Shown piece by piece: positions 46,631 to 55,933 of a DNA stretch of 64,000 bases. The notes below the pieces were generated by a model. That model was given only the letters and a program-made list of their open reading frames with translations, made no database searches and was not told where the DNA came from. The stretch spans positions 806,001 through 870,000 of the forward strand of contig NZ_CP046883.1 in NCBI RefSeq assembly GCF_014262665.1. Direction: 5' to 3'. The DNA comes from Corynebacterium anserum (lineage in GTDB: Bacteria; Actinomycetota; Actinomycetes; Mycobacteriales; Mycobacteriaceae). Made by a program: the position numbers and the translations under genes. How positions within the stretch are numbered: position 1 is the first letter of the stretch; every line of letters starts with the position of its first letter.

Positions 46631-48145
46631 ATGGGTGATCGTCCAGAATACAACGGCGAGATACTGTACGACCCTTTCAGGGATGGCCGAAAAATAACCG
46701 ACGATACACACGCCGATAGGACACGCGCTGACAACTCTTCTCGCAGCCGCCCACAAGAACGCTGGGTGGCGCATATCGATATGGACGCTTTTTTTGCGTC
46801 TGTGGAACAATTGACCAGACCCACTCTGCGAGGTCGCCCGGTTCTCGTTGGTGGAATGAGCGGGCGGGGAGTCGTTGCCGGTGCGTCCTATGAGGCGAGA
46901 GTGTTTGGTGCGCATTCGGCAATGCCTATGAGCCAGGCGGTGCGTTTGTGCCGCAACAGGGCTGTGGTTGTTCGGCCTCGTTTGGAGGTGTACAAGGTGG
47001 CGTCGAGAAGAATCTTCGAAGTCATCCGAGCACATGCAGGCGCCGTGGTGGAGCAACTGTCCGTGGACGAAGGTTTTGCCGAGCCGCCTCAGCTCATAGG
47101 CGCTACCGACGAAGAAGCCAGAGCGTGGGCTATGCGCTTACAGCGTGCTGTGGAAGAGGAGACAGGTTTACCTTCCTCAGTGGGGATGGCTTCGACAAAA
47201 CTCGACGCAAAAATGGCTAGTGACCTAGGGAAACCACATGGCATAGCGGTGGTTTCTGTGTGGCGAAGAATGCAGGTATTCGGGCCGCGACCGGCCAAGG
47301 AACTCTGGGGGATCGGCAAGGTGGCGCAAGCTCGGCTGGCAGAAGTGGGTGTGCACACTATCGCAGAATTCGTCAAGATGGATCGTGCCGATGTGAAGAG
47401 TTTGCTAGGTGCCGCCGGCGTAGATATTCAGCGCATGGCCGCAGGAAACGACACACGTCCCGTAGCTCCTCGTGCGCGCTCCAAACAAATGAGTGCTGAA
47501 CGTACCCTCACCACGAATATTCATACATCAACAGAATTATGGCCGATCGTCAATGAGGTGGCCAAAGAAGCACACCGTAGGCTTCTCAAAGATGGTCGTG
47601 CAGCGCGTACTATTACCGCGAAAGTTCGCACGGAAGATTTTCATATCCATACCCGTTCGGCCACCTTACCCGCAGGCACAGATGATCTAGAGACAATCAC
47701 CGTGGCCGCTCGGCGTGTTATGCCACGTCCAGAGCAACTCGGTTCGATTCGCCTCGTGGGTGTTGGGTTATCTGGGTTGGTGGATATACGGCAGGAGTTG
47801 CTCTTCCCAGAATTGATAACCCCAGCAGAGGAAGTGGGCATGGTGATCACCATGTCAGACAGCAATGATCACACTGCCAATGGTATGGGAGGCCTCGCGC
47901 CATTGAACGCTCGGGCGAGTAACTCCGGGCCGTGGCAGACCACCCAAGACGTGGAGCATGAGATTTATGGCCACGGTTGGGTGCAAGGCACCGGGTCAGG
48001 CGTGGTCAGTGTACGTTTCGAAACACGCGCGACTGGCCCAGGGAAAACGAAAACCTTTTCCGTTAATGACCCGGCTCTTCACCCCGCAGACCCCCTGGCC
48101 TCTTTGGCGTGGGATCTTCGCCCGGAGGAACGCTCGATGGACTAG
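46631..48145 (+). CDS. dinB: Y-family DNA polymerase IV (DinB)
   Basis: This translesion polymerase has 504 residues. The catalytic acidic residues are in HIDMDAFFASVE (Asp50) and SVDEGFAEP (Asp146, Glu147; the common form is SIDEAF). Other blocks are GASYEARVFGAHSAMP, a helix-hairpin-helix region with LWGIGKVAQARLAEVGVHT, and a little-finger domain. A C-terminal extension of about 90 residues follows, without a clear beta-clamp motif that I can name. AAGGAGG lies about 10 nt before ATG 46631. I see no LexA box upstream. Its 3' end overlaps the convergent asparaginase gene by 4 bp. Confidence 0.93.
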   Translation: MGDRPEYNGEILYDPFRDGRKITDDTHADRTRADNSSRSRPQERWVAHIDMDAFFASVEQLTRPTLRGRPVLVGGMSGRGVVAGASYEARVFGAHSAMPMSQAVRLCRNRAVVVRPRLEVYKVASRRIFEVIRAHAGAVVEQLSVDEGFAEPPQLIGATDEEARAWAMRLQRAVEEETGLPSSVGMASTKLDAKMASDLGKPHGIAVVSVWRRMQVFGPRPAKELWGIGKVAQARLAEVGVHTIAEFVKMDRADVKSLLGAAGVDIQRMAAGNDTRPVAPRARSKQMSAERTLTTNIHTSTELWPIVNEVAKEAHRRLLKDGRAARTITAKVRTEDFHIHTRSATLPAGTDDLETITVAARRVMPRPEQLGSIRLVGVGLSGLVDIRQELLFPELITPAEEVGMVITMSDSNDHTANGMGGLAPLNARASNSGPWQTTQDVEHEIYGHGWVQGTGSGVVSVRFETRATGPGKTKTFSVNDPALHPADPLASLAWDLRPEERSMD

Positions 48146-49173
48146 ATGCGCCCTGACGCAAGTTCGCACAACAACTTCATCCGCGCCTGGGACGGGCGAA
48201 GGCCACTTTCTATTGTCAGTCCTCGGCGCTGGAGCTCGGCACCGCCGCCGACGCCACCGTAGGCAGCATTCATAGGTCCGAAGGGAACCCGCGTGCACAA
48301 CCTCACGGGCACGTCTAGTGCACATAGTGATTCAACCATGGCCCGGGGAATATTTCCGCTGCCGAGCGCAGAAACGACTATGCCATGCAGAGGTTTGGAG
48401 TCGGAAGTGATGGCGTCGATCACACGGCTAGAGCAACCACCGTAGGCCGAGACGATCTCCACACGTAGATCGGCTAATGACGGCGGCAGAGATGCGGGGC
48501 GCTGCTGCGGGGTGGGAGAAAAAGCACGGGTGACGCCGTGATCAGCAGAAGAAGATACGAAGGCGCGGTCGTTGTGCGTATGAGCCTTGCTCACCCCTGA
48601 TGCAGGCAGAGCCACCCCTCCAAAGACCACATGAGCCGGCATCGTTGCATCTGGAGGTACGGATAGGGCAAAAGTGAAAGCATCCCGGAGATTGGCCGGT
48701 CCATCGGGACATGGGTCATCGAATGGACGCTGTGCTCCAGTGAGAATGACGGGCACATGAGAGTCGATGAGACAGTGTACAGCCATCGCGGTTTCCTCTA
48801 AGGTATCCGTGCCATGGATGATAATGACCCCACCTAAGGGATGAACATAAGAGGTATCGTTCAAACCCTCATGAAGGCAGGTGAGGATATGATCCACATC
48901 ACTGAGCTGGAGGTCGGAGGAATCTAATGCCATGATGTCCCGGGACTCGACATGGATATGACTGATGTGTGGGATACCCGCCTGGGCGATGATGTCGTCG
49001 ATGGGGTGCGACGGCACGAGATCCCCGCTGCGTGGATCCCGAGCGCAGGAAATAGTGCCGCCCGTCCCGATTACGACGATAGTTTGGGGCACAATGTCAG
49101 TGTTCAGAGAAGGGATGCGCCTGGCTGCAGGCTCTTCGACCTGAAAACGTGACGGGGAGTCCTTGTAATCCAT
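48142..49173 (-). CDS. ansA: L-asparaginase
   Basis: This enzyme hydrolyses asparagine to aspartate and ammonia. The 343-residue protein has the nucleophile Thr40 in GTGGTIS and the second catalytic pair Thr122-Asp123 in HGTDTLEETA; a Lys in VSKAHT corresponds to the third catalytic element. There is no convincing signal peptide, so it is probably cytoplasmic. On the minus strand TAACCT ends 7 bases before ATG 49173, which suggests a leaderless start. It is convergent with and overlaps dinB, the arrangement I recall in M. tuberculosis Rv1537-Rv1538c. Confidence 0.92.
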   Translation of the reverse strand: MDYKDSPSRFQVEEPAARRIPSLNTDIVPQTIVVIGTGGTISCARDPRSGDLVPSHPIDDIIAQAGIPHISHIHVESRDIMALDSSDLQLSDVDHILTCLHEGLNDTSYVHPLGGVIIIHGTDTLEETAMAVHCLIDSHVPVILTGAQRPFDDPCPDGPANLRDAFTFALSVPPDATMPAHVVFGGVALPASGVSKAHTHNDRAFVSSSADHGVTRAFSPTPQQRPASLPPSLADLRVEIVSAYGGCSSRVIDAITSDSKPLHGIVVSALGSGNIPRAMVESLCALDVPVRLCTRVPFGPMNAAYGGVGGGAELQRRGLTIESGLRPSQARMKLLCELASGRI

Positions 49174-49306
49174 GCCTCACAGGTTAGTGGTCACTTCATA
49201 CACATGTGTAACATCGTGGCGTACCCCTAAACGTGCGTTGGATAAGGAATGCGTGAGAGCGCGCATCTCCGATGTACGTCACAGATCGAAGGAGCCGCAC
49301 CCCATC

Positions 49307-50005
49307 ATGAGCACGTCCTCCATAAAGTCTTTGGCGCTCGTAGCCGCCGTTAGCGCTGGTCTGACCCTGACTGCGTGTGGAAACGACAACGACGAGGAAA
49401 ATACTGCGCCTAGCTCATCGCAACAGACGGCGCAGGAAGAGGCAATCCCCGCCGCTGCCGATTTGCAAGGAGTGCTGGCACGTGCGGTTGATCCCAACGT
49501 TCCTACCGATCAGAAACTAGACACCGTGGTTGGGGGACAAGAAGCACCGGAGCTTTTCGATTCCCTCACGAAGGCTGCTGTTGACTCTAAGGCACAGTTC
49601 AACGTCCTTGATCCGGTTTTGCCCGGCATGCTGCCCAATGTCTACACCGCAAACGTGAACCTGATGCTGCCGAATGCAGAACCGCAGCAGATTCAAGGTG
49701 TGGAATTTGTGCGTGATACGGCAGACCAGAACAAGATGAAGCTGGATAAGCGATGGGCTTGTTCCTTGGTTGAAGCTGTGCTACCTGATCAGGTTCCTGC
49801 GATGTGTAACCCTGACACAGCTGCTCCGGAGGGCTCTCCGGCTCCGGCGCCTGAGGGTCAGCCAGCCCCTGCACCGGCGCCTGAGGGTCAGCCAGCCCCT
49901 GCACCGGCGCCTGAGGGTCAGCCAGCTCCCGCGCCTGCACCGGAAGGCCAGCCAGCTCCCGCGCCTGCACCGGAAGGCCAACCGGCTCCCGCGCCTGCTG
50001 GTTAA
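49307..50005 (+). CDS. Lipoprotein with MTB12-like domain and Pro/Ala repeat tail
   Basis: The 232-residue protein has a lipoprotein signal peptide with lipobox LTAC-G (Cys near residue 23). A globular part at about 45-165 resembles the low-molecular-weight antigen MTB12 family (DPNVPTDQKLDTVVGG, later MQLDKRW-like KLDKRWACSL). The last 55 residues are five tandem copies of EGQPAPAPAP, probably an extended wall-spanning segment. I start at ATG 49307, where GAAGGAG precedes and the signal peptide begins; an upstream ATG at 49172 would disrupt the signal. Function is unknown. Confidence 0.8.
   Translation: MSTSSIKSLALVAAVSAGLTLTACGNDNDEENTAPSSSQQTAQEEAIPAAADLQGVLARAVDPNVPTDQKLDTVVGGQEAPELFDSLTKAAVDSKAQFNVLDPVLPGMLPNVYTANVNLMLPNAEPQQIQGVEFVRDTADQNKMKLDKRWACSLVEAVLPDQVPAMCNPDTAAPEGSPAPAPEGQPAPAPAPEGQPAPAPAPEGQPAPAPAPEGQPAPAPAPEGQPAPAPAG
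49850..50002 (+). repeat. 30-bp tandem repeats (five units) in lipoprotein gene
   Basis: Units of 30 bp encode EGQPAPAPAP. The first two and the last three units form two sub-types differing at synonymous positions (CCTGAGGGTCAG versus CCGGAAGGCCAG), showing expansion by duplication within each sub-type. Copy number could vary between strains. Confidence 0.9.
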
Positions 50006-50025
50006 AATTACGGCGACTCAACCCT

Positions 50026-50053
50026 GCTGAGTGCGGCGTAGGCCTCACTCAGC
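50026..50053. terminator. Hairpin between convergent lipoprotein genes
   Basis: GCTGAGTG (50026-50033) and CACTCAGC (50046-50053) form an 8-bp stem followed by TTTAG on the plus strand. It may be a weak bidirectional terminator. Confidence 0.45.
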
Positions 50054-50054
50054 T

Positions 50055-51080
50055 TTAGTCCTGTTTTTCCTCAGATTGTGCCCAGGATGTTTTTGCCATC
50101 GTGGTTTGAATAACTTTTACTGCGGAATCTTTCTGACCATAAGTGGTTGTGGTCGTAACTTTCACCGAACCTCGTTCAGGCAGAGCATGGGTCAGATTGA
50201 GCACTATGTGCCCTGTCGATTCGCTGCTGACATCGAGAACTTCCAGATCAGTGTCCGCTAGCTGTTTGGTCGCTGGCCGACGTTTGACTTCCACTCCCAG
50301 CTTGACCGTCTTGTTTTGGCGCTCTGACAGTGTGTAGATGATGTCCTGCAACATGGATGTGCCGTTTTCATCGATGCGGTTGGATACTTTCCACTTGCCT
50401 CCCACACCGATTGGCTCGTCGGGGAAAATGATCGGCACGTCATTCATTCTGGTGAGTGCTTGTTCAACACTGGCACGAGCGGAGTCAGTTGCAGATTCAG
50501 GGGCAGAAAAATTCCGGTTCTGAACTCGGCCGTTCAGGTTCTGTTCCGTGACCATCGTGAATCCCTCGGCGGTAGCCACATCCTCGTTACGCTCGGTATT
50601 ACTGCCTGAGGGTCGCCCCACGGTGACGGTGCTGGTGCGTACGTGACCATCGGTGTGGATGTTGGTGGTCAGCGGGAGATCCATGGTGACTTCGTCATAG
50701 GGAACGTCGAGATCGTCGGTATTGCTCTCGGTGGTAAAGCTTGGAGCAGTGGTCGACGCGGAAGAATCAGACGATTGCGTAGCGCTCTGCTTAGCACGGT
50801 CTTCGGCCTGCTGTTTCTTTAGCTTTTCTTCATCAACTAGGGTTTTTTGTTCAAGTCCCTGAGTGAAGGAAAACTTCACCTTTTGCTCGTCGGGACCCGT
50901 GAACCACACGAGTGGCTGTGCAGAGCCCTCACCTGCATTCAACAACTGCACGGTGACACCCTCGACAGGAGCATTGACTGGTTGGGCATGGGTGTTTGAG
51001 TCTTCGCCACAAGCGGTCAACGTAGACAGACAGAAAAGGGCGGTGAGCGCCAATGTTCGACGGGTCTTTCGATTAGCCAC
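50055..51080 (-). CDS. Uncharacterised secreted lipoprotein
   Basis: I do not recognise the family. The 341-residue protein has a lipoprotein signal peptide (RKTRRTLALTALFCLSTLTAC-G, lipobox LTAC with Cys near 24). It continues with a charged linker at about 80-120 (EEKLKKQQAEDRAK, then Ser/Thr-rich) and a larger C-terminal beta-rich part at about 125-335 with repeated Val/Thr alternation, probably a beta-sandwich or barrel-like ligand domain. The start is GTG 51080 with only a weak ribosome-binding site. It is divergent from lspA, the signal peptidase that would process it. Confidence 0.78.
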   Translation of the reverse strand: MANRKTRRTLALTALFCLSTLTACGEDSNTHAQPVNAPVEGVTVQLLNAGEGSAQPLVWFTGPDEQKVKFSFTQGLEQKTLVDEEKLKKQQAEDRAKQSATQSSDSSASTTAPSFTTESNTDDLDVPYDEVTMDLPLTTNIHTDGHVRTSTVTVGRPSGSNTERNEDVATAEGFTMVTEQNLNGRVQNRNFSAPESATDSARASVEQALTRMNDVPIIFPDEPIGVGGKWKVSNRIDENGTSMLQDIIYTLSERQNKTVKLGVEVKRRPATKQLADTDLEVLDVSSESTGHIVLNLTHALPERGSVKVTTTTTYGQKDSAVKVIQTTMAKTSWAQSEEKQD

Positions 51081-51147
51081 GGTTCCATAGCCTAACAGGT
51101 GCCCCTCCGAATACCGCTGTGGTTCCAGGCATTAGTGGTTAGGGGAC

Positions 51148-51153
51148 TAGACT
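51148..51153 (+). promoter_or_regulatory. -10 element of leaderless lspA
   Basis: TAGACT ends 6 bases before the GTG start at 51160, with no room for a ribosome-binding site. This is the clearest leaderless arrangement in the window. Confidence 0.6.
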
Positions 51154-51159
51154 GTCTGC

Positions 51160-51771
51160 GTGACTTCCAAACGTGTGACGGGGCCGGCCCTATTACTAAT
51201 GCTTCTCATTGTGGCCATTGATCAGCTGACAAAGTGGCTTGTCGTAGAGAATCTGGAGCCCCGCACGGCGTATCCGGTGTTTGGTAATTTCTTTCGCCTG
51301 TTCCTGATACGTAATCCCGGCGCAGCCTTTTCCATGGGGGTGGATGCCACACTTATCTTTTCCGTGATCCAAATTGCTGCCACCGTCGTGTGTCTAATTG
51401 CTCTTTTTCGCGCACGCTCGTGGTGGACCGCGGTACCGGCGATCCTCATCGGTTCAGGTGCAGCAGGCAATCTCATTGACCGTATTTTCCGCGCTCCCGG
51501 TGCTTTGCACGGACATGTGGTGGATTTCTTATCTTTCGGAAGCTTCGCCATTTTTAATATTGCTGATTCAGCGATCACCGTGGGTGTTGTGGTCTATCTC
51601 CTGTTCGCCCTATTCGTCGAACCACGACGTCACAAGTCAGTTTCTGAGCGTGCAAACCCACCCGCTGCTGATGGCGACAACGCGGCCAATGACGAGTGCA
51701 GACTTTCGGATGCGAGTGGCAGCGGAAAAGGAATAGAGGCAGCAGAAAGAAGGGAGGACATGCCTCGATGA
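51160..51771 (+). CDS. lspA: Lipoprotein signal peptidase (signal peptidase II)
   Basis: This membrane aspartyl protease cleaves the signal peptides of prolipoproteins after lipidation. The 203-residue protein has four membrane helices and the motifs [19 protein letters not shown] (catalytic Asp107) and FNIADSAI (catalytic Asp136). A hydrophilic C-terminal extension of about 35 residues follows the last helix. The GTG start is leaderless. Its stop overlaps the rluD start (ATGA). Three lipoprotein genes in this window carry lipoboxes it would process. Confidence 0.95.
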   Translation: MTSKRVTGPALLLMLLIVAIDQLTKWLVVENLEPRTAYPVFGNFFRLFLIRNPGAAFSMGVDATLIFSVIQIAATVVCLIALFRARSWWTAVPAILIGSGAAGNLIDRIFRAPGALHGHVVDFLSFGSFAIFNIADSAITVGVVVYLLFALFVEPRRHKSVSERANPPAADGDNAANDECRLSDASGSGKGIEAAERREDMPR

Positions 51772-52706
51772 GCCGTGAGAACCGTGTGATGCCGGTGCCC
51801 GATGGTCTGGCGGGAATGCGCGTTGATGCGGGTTTGTCTAAGCTTTTGGGGCTTTCTCGTACAGCCGTTGCAGAGTTGGCAGTCGGCGGTGACGTACTGC
51901 AAGACGGTGCAGCCGTAAGCAAGTCTGATCGACTCGTTGCAGGTGCGTGGCTCGACGTCACCTTGCCAGAACCGCCACGCGATTTGGCGGCCGAGCCTCC
52001 ACAGCACGTGGAGGGCATGGACATTTTGTATTCGGATGACGATGTCATCGTCGTGGATAAACCCGTGGGGGTTGCAGCGCATCCCACTCTGGGATGGGAA
52101 GGTCCGACAGTCACCGCAGGACTGGCGGCTGCCGGTTTCCGCATTTCCACGTCTGGGCCCCCGGAGCGCAAAGGCATCGTTCAACGCCTCGACGTCGGCA
52201 CATCTGGCGTGATGATCGTGGCAGCATCCGAGCGGGCGTATACGGTGTTGAAGCGTGCTTTCCGTAACCGTGAAGTAACCAAGACCTACCACGCACTCGT
52301 CCAGGGGCATCCTGACCCAACGAGCGGAACCATCGATGCTCCGATTGGCCGTCATCCCAGCGCAGGGTGGCGTTTTGCTGTGCGCGAGGATGGCAAGCAT
52401 GCCGTAACACACTACGACACCCTCGAAGCTCACCGGCAAGCTAGCTTGCTCAAAGTGAAACTGGAGACCGGTCGTACACATCAAATTCGCGTACATTTCT
52501 CCTCGTTGCACCATCCTTTGGTGGGAGATCCGATGTACGGGTGCGACCCGCACCTGGCAGAACGCCTCGGGCTGATTCGCCAATGGCTTCATGCTGTGTC
52601 TTTGGGCTTTCCGCACCCTAATGGAGAGTTCATGACTGTGGAATCTCCGTATCCAGCAGACTTGGCTGAAGCATTGAAGAGACTGAGGGAGGCCAACGGT
52701 GCCTAA
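51768..52706 (+). CDS. rluD: RluD-type rRNA pseudouridine synthase
   Basis: This enzyme converts uridine to pseudouridine in 23S rRNA. The 312-residue protein has an S4-like N-terminal domain (about 1-70, [20 protein letters not shown]) and a catalytic domain with [13 protein letters not shown], where Asp142 is the nucleophile, then KTYHALVQG and [14 protein letters not shown] use ATG 51768 rather than an upstream frame start because GGGAGGA lies 9 nt before it and the S4 domain begins there; ATGA overlaps the lspA stop. The precise uridines are not predictable from the sequence alone. Confidence 0.92.
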   Translation: MSRENRVMPVPDGLAGMRVDAGLSKLLGLSRTAVAELAVGGDVLQDGAAVSKSDRLVAGAWLDVTLPEPPRDLAAEPPQHVEGMDILYSDDDVIVVDKPVGVAAHPTLGWEGPTVTAGLAAAGFRISTSGPPERKGIVQRLDVGTSGVMIVAASERAYTVLKRAFRNREVTKTYHALVQGHPDPTSGTIDAPIGRHPSAGWRFAVREDGKHAVTHYDTLEAHRQASLLKVKLETGRTHQIRVHFSSLHHPLVGDPMYGCDPHLAERLGLIRQWLHAVSLGFPHPNGEFMTVESPYPADLAEALKRLREANGA

Positions 52707-53556
52707 ACATAGTGCCGCAGCCATTAAGTCTCGCATGTCGCAGTCAGTTCCAGAGAACAAAAAACGACGGCGGCGCCATGAGTGGGACGATACTCGCAAA
52801 CCAGCGTGGGTGGCCTATCTGTCGCTCTTTTGCGTTGTGGGGCTGTTCATTGCGGTATTGGCTTTGTCGCAGTCGGATCGTATCTCTCAGCCACAAAACA
52901 TTAATGGGGATCTTCTGGGTGCTTATGGTGTATCCCGGGAGGATTATCAGCGCCACGCTCACAACACCTTGGAACAAATGGAGGGGGATAGTCCCCGCTG
53001 GGCGCTTCTGAGCCTGCAACACAGTATGAATGCGCAGGAGTTGGCGGATATTTTCAAGGATCTCGATATGCGGGTGAGTACGTTGCTGCTCGGGCCGATT
53101 CAGGTGCCGCTGCCAGAGCCTGCCTCTGGATTGCGTCGGATCGATGTGTTTAACCGTGCGGTGAACACCTTGGCAAAGGGCTCTGGCCTACGAGCTGAGG
53201 ACCTGCGCTTTGACAGCGTGCTCGTTTATGGAGCACCAGAACAGTTGCGTGAATTAGCCAAAAGGCCGGGAGTGTACTGCGTGGAGGCTGCCCATCCTGA
53301 TGCAGTGTGGGGGCGCATTGGTGTGCAACCACTTGTCCAAGAGGATTCGCCGTACGCACCGCCTGTGGGTCACAGTGGAAATGGACAGGGGGAGACATCG
53401 GCGCAGACGTCTCCAGCCACACCATCTGATACGCCCACACCATCTGACATGTCGGAACCATCCGGGGCGCCCGTTCCTGCTCAGACACCGGCAACGGCAC
53501 CTGAACTCGCCCCGAATCTGAGCGCCCGCAATGAAGGAGAAGCTAGGCAGCAATGA
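52699..53556 (+). CDS. Uncharacterised single-pass membrane protein with Pro/Thr-rich tail
   Basis: I do not recognise this protein. The 285-residue product has a basic cytoplasmic start (KKRRRRHEW), one membrane helix at about 38-58, an extracytoplasmic domain at about 70-215, and a Pro/Ser/Thr-rich tail of about 70 residues. The start is GTG 52699, overlapping rluD by 8 bp, and the end overlaps rarD by 4 bp (ATGA), so it is translated as part of a four-gene coupled run. The domain contains a conserved-looking [18 protein letters not shown] stretch without catalytic residues that I can name. Confidence 0.75.
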   Translation: MPKHSAAAIKSRMSQSVPENKKRRRRHEWDDTRKPAWVAYLSLFCVVGLFIAVLALSQSDRISQPQNINGDLLGAYGVSREDYQRHAHNTLEQMEGDSPRWALLSLQHSMNAQELADIFKDLDMRVSTLLLGPIQVPLPEPASGLRRIDVFNRAVNTLAKGSGLRAEDLRFDSVLVYGAPEQLRELAKRPGVYCVEAAHPDAVWGRIGVQPLVQEDSPYAPPVGHSGNGQGETSAQTSPATPSDTPTPSDMSEPSGAPVPAQTPATAPELAPNLSARNEGEARQQ

Positions 53557-54458
53557 TCTGGGGTCTACTCTGTTATGGAATGTGGGGCTTGTTCCCAGCT
53601 TTCTTTCCACTGCTGAAACCAGCTGCACCTGTGGAGATTCTCTCGCATCGAGTGGTGTGGACTTTTGTTTTTATGGCTGTGGTTTTGTTCGTCATCCGTG
53701 CCACGAAGAAACTTCGGGCAATTACGCAGAAAGAGTGGTTGCTTGTGGCTGCGGCTGCGGCAGTGATTTCTGTGAACTGGGGGCTTTATGTCTATGCGGT
53801 CAACAACGATCATGTTGCTGACGCCGCTCTAGGGTATTTCATCAACCCGTTGGTGAGCGTGATGCTTGCCGTTCTCGTCCTTCGGGAAGGCCTGAGCGGG
53901 CTACAGAGGATCGCTATTGGATTGGCCTTCATTGCTGTGGTGATCATGACCATCATGCTGGGGAATCCACCGTGGATCAGCCTGGGACTGGCTTTCAGCT
54001 TCGGCGTTTACGGCCTCATTAAAAAGAAAATCCGGTTGTCGCCACAGATTTCTTTGATGGCGGAGACTACTGTTTTAGCTCCGTTCGGTGTGATGTACAT
54101 ACTGTATCTACAGGTTCAGGGAAGAAGCACTTTTGTTCAGGAGGGGACTTCGCATACTGTCTTGTTGATGCTGGCCGGTGTGGTGACTGCACTACCATTG
54201 TTATGCTTTGCACGGGCTGCACACGAAATGACTCTGACCAGCCTGGGGATGATTCAATACTTCACTCCCATGCTGCAGATGTTGTGGGCTGTGTTCGTCA
54301 CCAAGGAATACATCGAGCCAGGGCGTTGGGTGGGGTTTGTCATCATCTGGATCGCACTCGTCATTTTCGTCTATGACCTGCTACGCCAGACGCAGAACTC
54401 ACGGCGTGCTAGGCGCAAGCTGACTAGCTTGCAAGATAGCGAAGCGGCATCGGCATGA
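53553..54458 (+). CDS. rarD: RarD-family EamA transporter
   Basis: This multi-pass membrane protein of 301 residues has about ten helices in two EamA halves. The opening [22 protein letters not shown] and ILSHRVVWTF are typical of RarD, as are NWGLYVYAVNNDHVADAALGYFINP and IQYFTPMLQMLWAVF. RarD was named from chloramphenicol-sensitivity work, but its substrate remains uncertain. The start ATG overlaps the preceding stop. It closes the lspA-rluD coupled set. The following 155 bp up to the convergent oxidase contain no gene. Confidence 0.9.
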   Translation: MIWGLLCYGMWGLFPAFFPLLKPAAPVEILSHRVVWTFVFMAVVLFVIRATKKLRAITQKEWLLVAAAAAVISVNWGLYVYAVNNDHVADAALGYFINPLVSVMLAVLVLREGLSGLQRIAIGLAFIAVVIMTIMLGNPPWISLGLAFSFGVYGLIKKKIRLSPQISLMAETTVLAPFGVMYILYLQVQGRSTFVQEGTSHTVLLMLAGVVTALPLLCFARAAHEMTLTSLGMIQYFTPMLQMLWAVFVTKEYIEPGRWVGFVIIWIALVIFVYDLLRQTQNSRRARRKLTSLQDSEAASA

Positions 54459-54613
54459 GGAAGGGTGCAGGGCTGTGGTCCAGGTAGTGAGACTGCAGCG
54501 CTGAGCCGGACAGTACGTCAGTCACCGGATAGTGCCCCAGGCGTTGAGCCTCACACCACGCCAGGGAATCACGCCTGACACCGGACGACAGACAACACGC
54601 GAGGCGCTGGACC

Positions 54614-55933
54614 TCACACTAAGCCGAAAATGCGGTCGACCATCGCGTTTCGAAATACACCTAGGGGATCGATCTTCCCGCGTAGCTCCGCGGCACGGGC
54701 GAGATCCTCGTGCCGCTCCAACAAATCCTCGTGGTTCAGGCTGTGCATTTTGCCCCAGTGAGGCCGCCCGCCCGCTGCTTTAAAGATCGGTTCAATGCGG
54801 CGGAAATATGCCCACTGATCCTGCTTGTGATACCGGTGAAGCGCGATATAACACGATTCGCGGCCCTTAGCCGTGGATAGGGGCACGTCATCGGCACCTG
54901 TGGCACGCACCTCGATAGGAAAGAGAACCTGCTCATCCATACGGTTAATGGTTCGGTGAACGTCTTTGAGAACCTCGGTGGCGTCAGCTAGCGGAACGGA
55001 GTACTCCATCTCGTTGAATTTCACGCGACGCGGTGTGACGAACACATCATGAGCGAGATCTGAATACTCGCGTTGAGCCAAGCCTTGTGCTGAGAGCTGG
55101 AGCATGGGGCCAGTCAGTCGGGGAAGCACGCCGGACAATTTGTTCATGAATCCGAAAGCTATGCCGCCGAGAAGATCATCATCGATAGCAACTTTCCACC
55201 GAGGAATAGGTCTCGTTGGGGTGTCACCTGGTCGGCGGGTATTAGTCTTCACATGGGCTACGTCAGTTCTCGGGAACCAGAAATATTCGAGGTGATCTAC
55301 AGCGTGTGCACGCTCCGGGAAGTGTTCGATCACCGGGGTGAGGAGCTCGGCGGCTTCTTTGGCTTCGAGCACGAAGGTCGGAACGACGTCCATCTCCACT
55401 TCGGTGATAATGCCGTAAGCCCCCAGAGAGATGCGACAGAGATCAAACAGCTCGCGGTCTAGTGGGTTTGGAGCATCGGGATGGCAGGCATGTACCTCAC
55501 CATCTGGGGTGACTATGCGGAAGCTGCGCACCATGCCAGCAAATCCGGTGAACCCCACACCGGTACCATGGGTGCCTGTGCTGATAGCGCCAATAATGGA
55601 TTGAGGATCCACATCGCCTTGATTAGCAAACGCCACGCCAAGGGGGCGCAAAATCGCTGGGCAGTCGCGCAGTCGAGTGCCCGCACGGAGGGTGACTGTC
55701 ATTTTTTCTTTATCGAAAGCCACTAGTCCGCTCATCTTATCCAGGTTGACGAGCGTACCGTCGGTTTGGGCTACCGGGGTGAAGGAATGCGCTGCTCCCA
55801 CGGCCTTGAGGCGGCCGGCAGAATCGGCGGTTTCTTTCACTAGCTGTATGACTTCAGCTTCAGTGGCGGGCTGTACGAAGCGAGACGGATGTGATGTGAC
55901 TGCACCGGACCAGTTGCTCCACGTAGTGCTCAT
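54614..55933 (-). CDS. FAD-dependent sugar-lactone oxidase (D-arabinono-1,4-lactone oxidase family)
   Basis: The 439-residue protein belongs to the VAO-fold oxidases that make aldonolactone-derived ascorbate-like products (ALO and gulonolactone oxidase). It has the FAD-binding part with GAAHSFTPVA and ISTGTHGTGVGF, and the C-terminal ALO signature RPHWGKMHSL. Translation starts at ATG 55933, sharing bases with the stop of the upstream alanine-racemase-like gene (TAATG), so the two are coupled. Bacterial members oxidise various sugar acids or alditols, and the true substrate is unknown. Confidence 0.85.
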   Translation of the reverse strand: MSTTWSNWSGAVTSHPSRFVQPATEAEVIQLVKETADSAGRLKAVGAAHSFTPVAQTDGTLVNLDKMSGLVAFDKEKMTVTLRAGTRLRDCPAILRPLGVAFANQGDVDPQSIIGAISTGTHGTGVGFTGFAGMVRSFRIVTPDGEVHACHPDAPNPLDRELFDLCRISLGAYGIITEVEMDVVPTFVLEAKEAAELLTPVIEHFPERAHAVDHLEYFWFPRTDVAHVKTNTRRPGDTPTRPIPRWKVAIDDDLLGGIAFGFMNKLSGVLPRLTGPMLQLSAQGLAQREYSDLAHDVFVTPRRVKFNEMEYSVPLADATEVLKDVHRTINRMDEQVLFPIEVRATGADDVPLSTAKGRESCYIALHRYHKQDQWAYFRRIEPIFKAAGGRPHWGKMHSLNHEDLLERHEDLARAAELRGKIDPLGVFRNAMVDRIFGLV

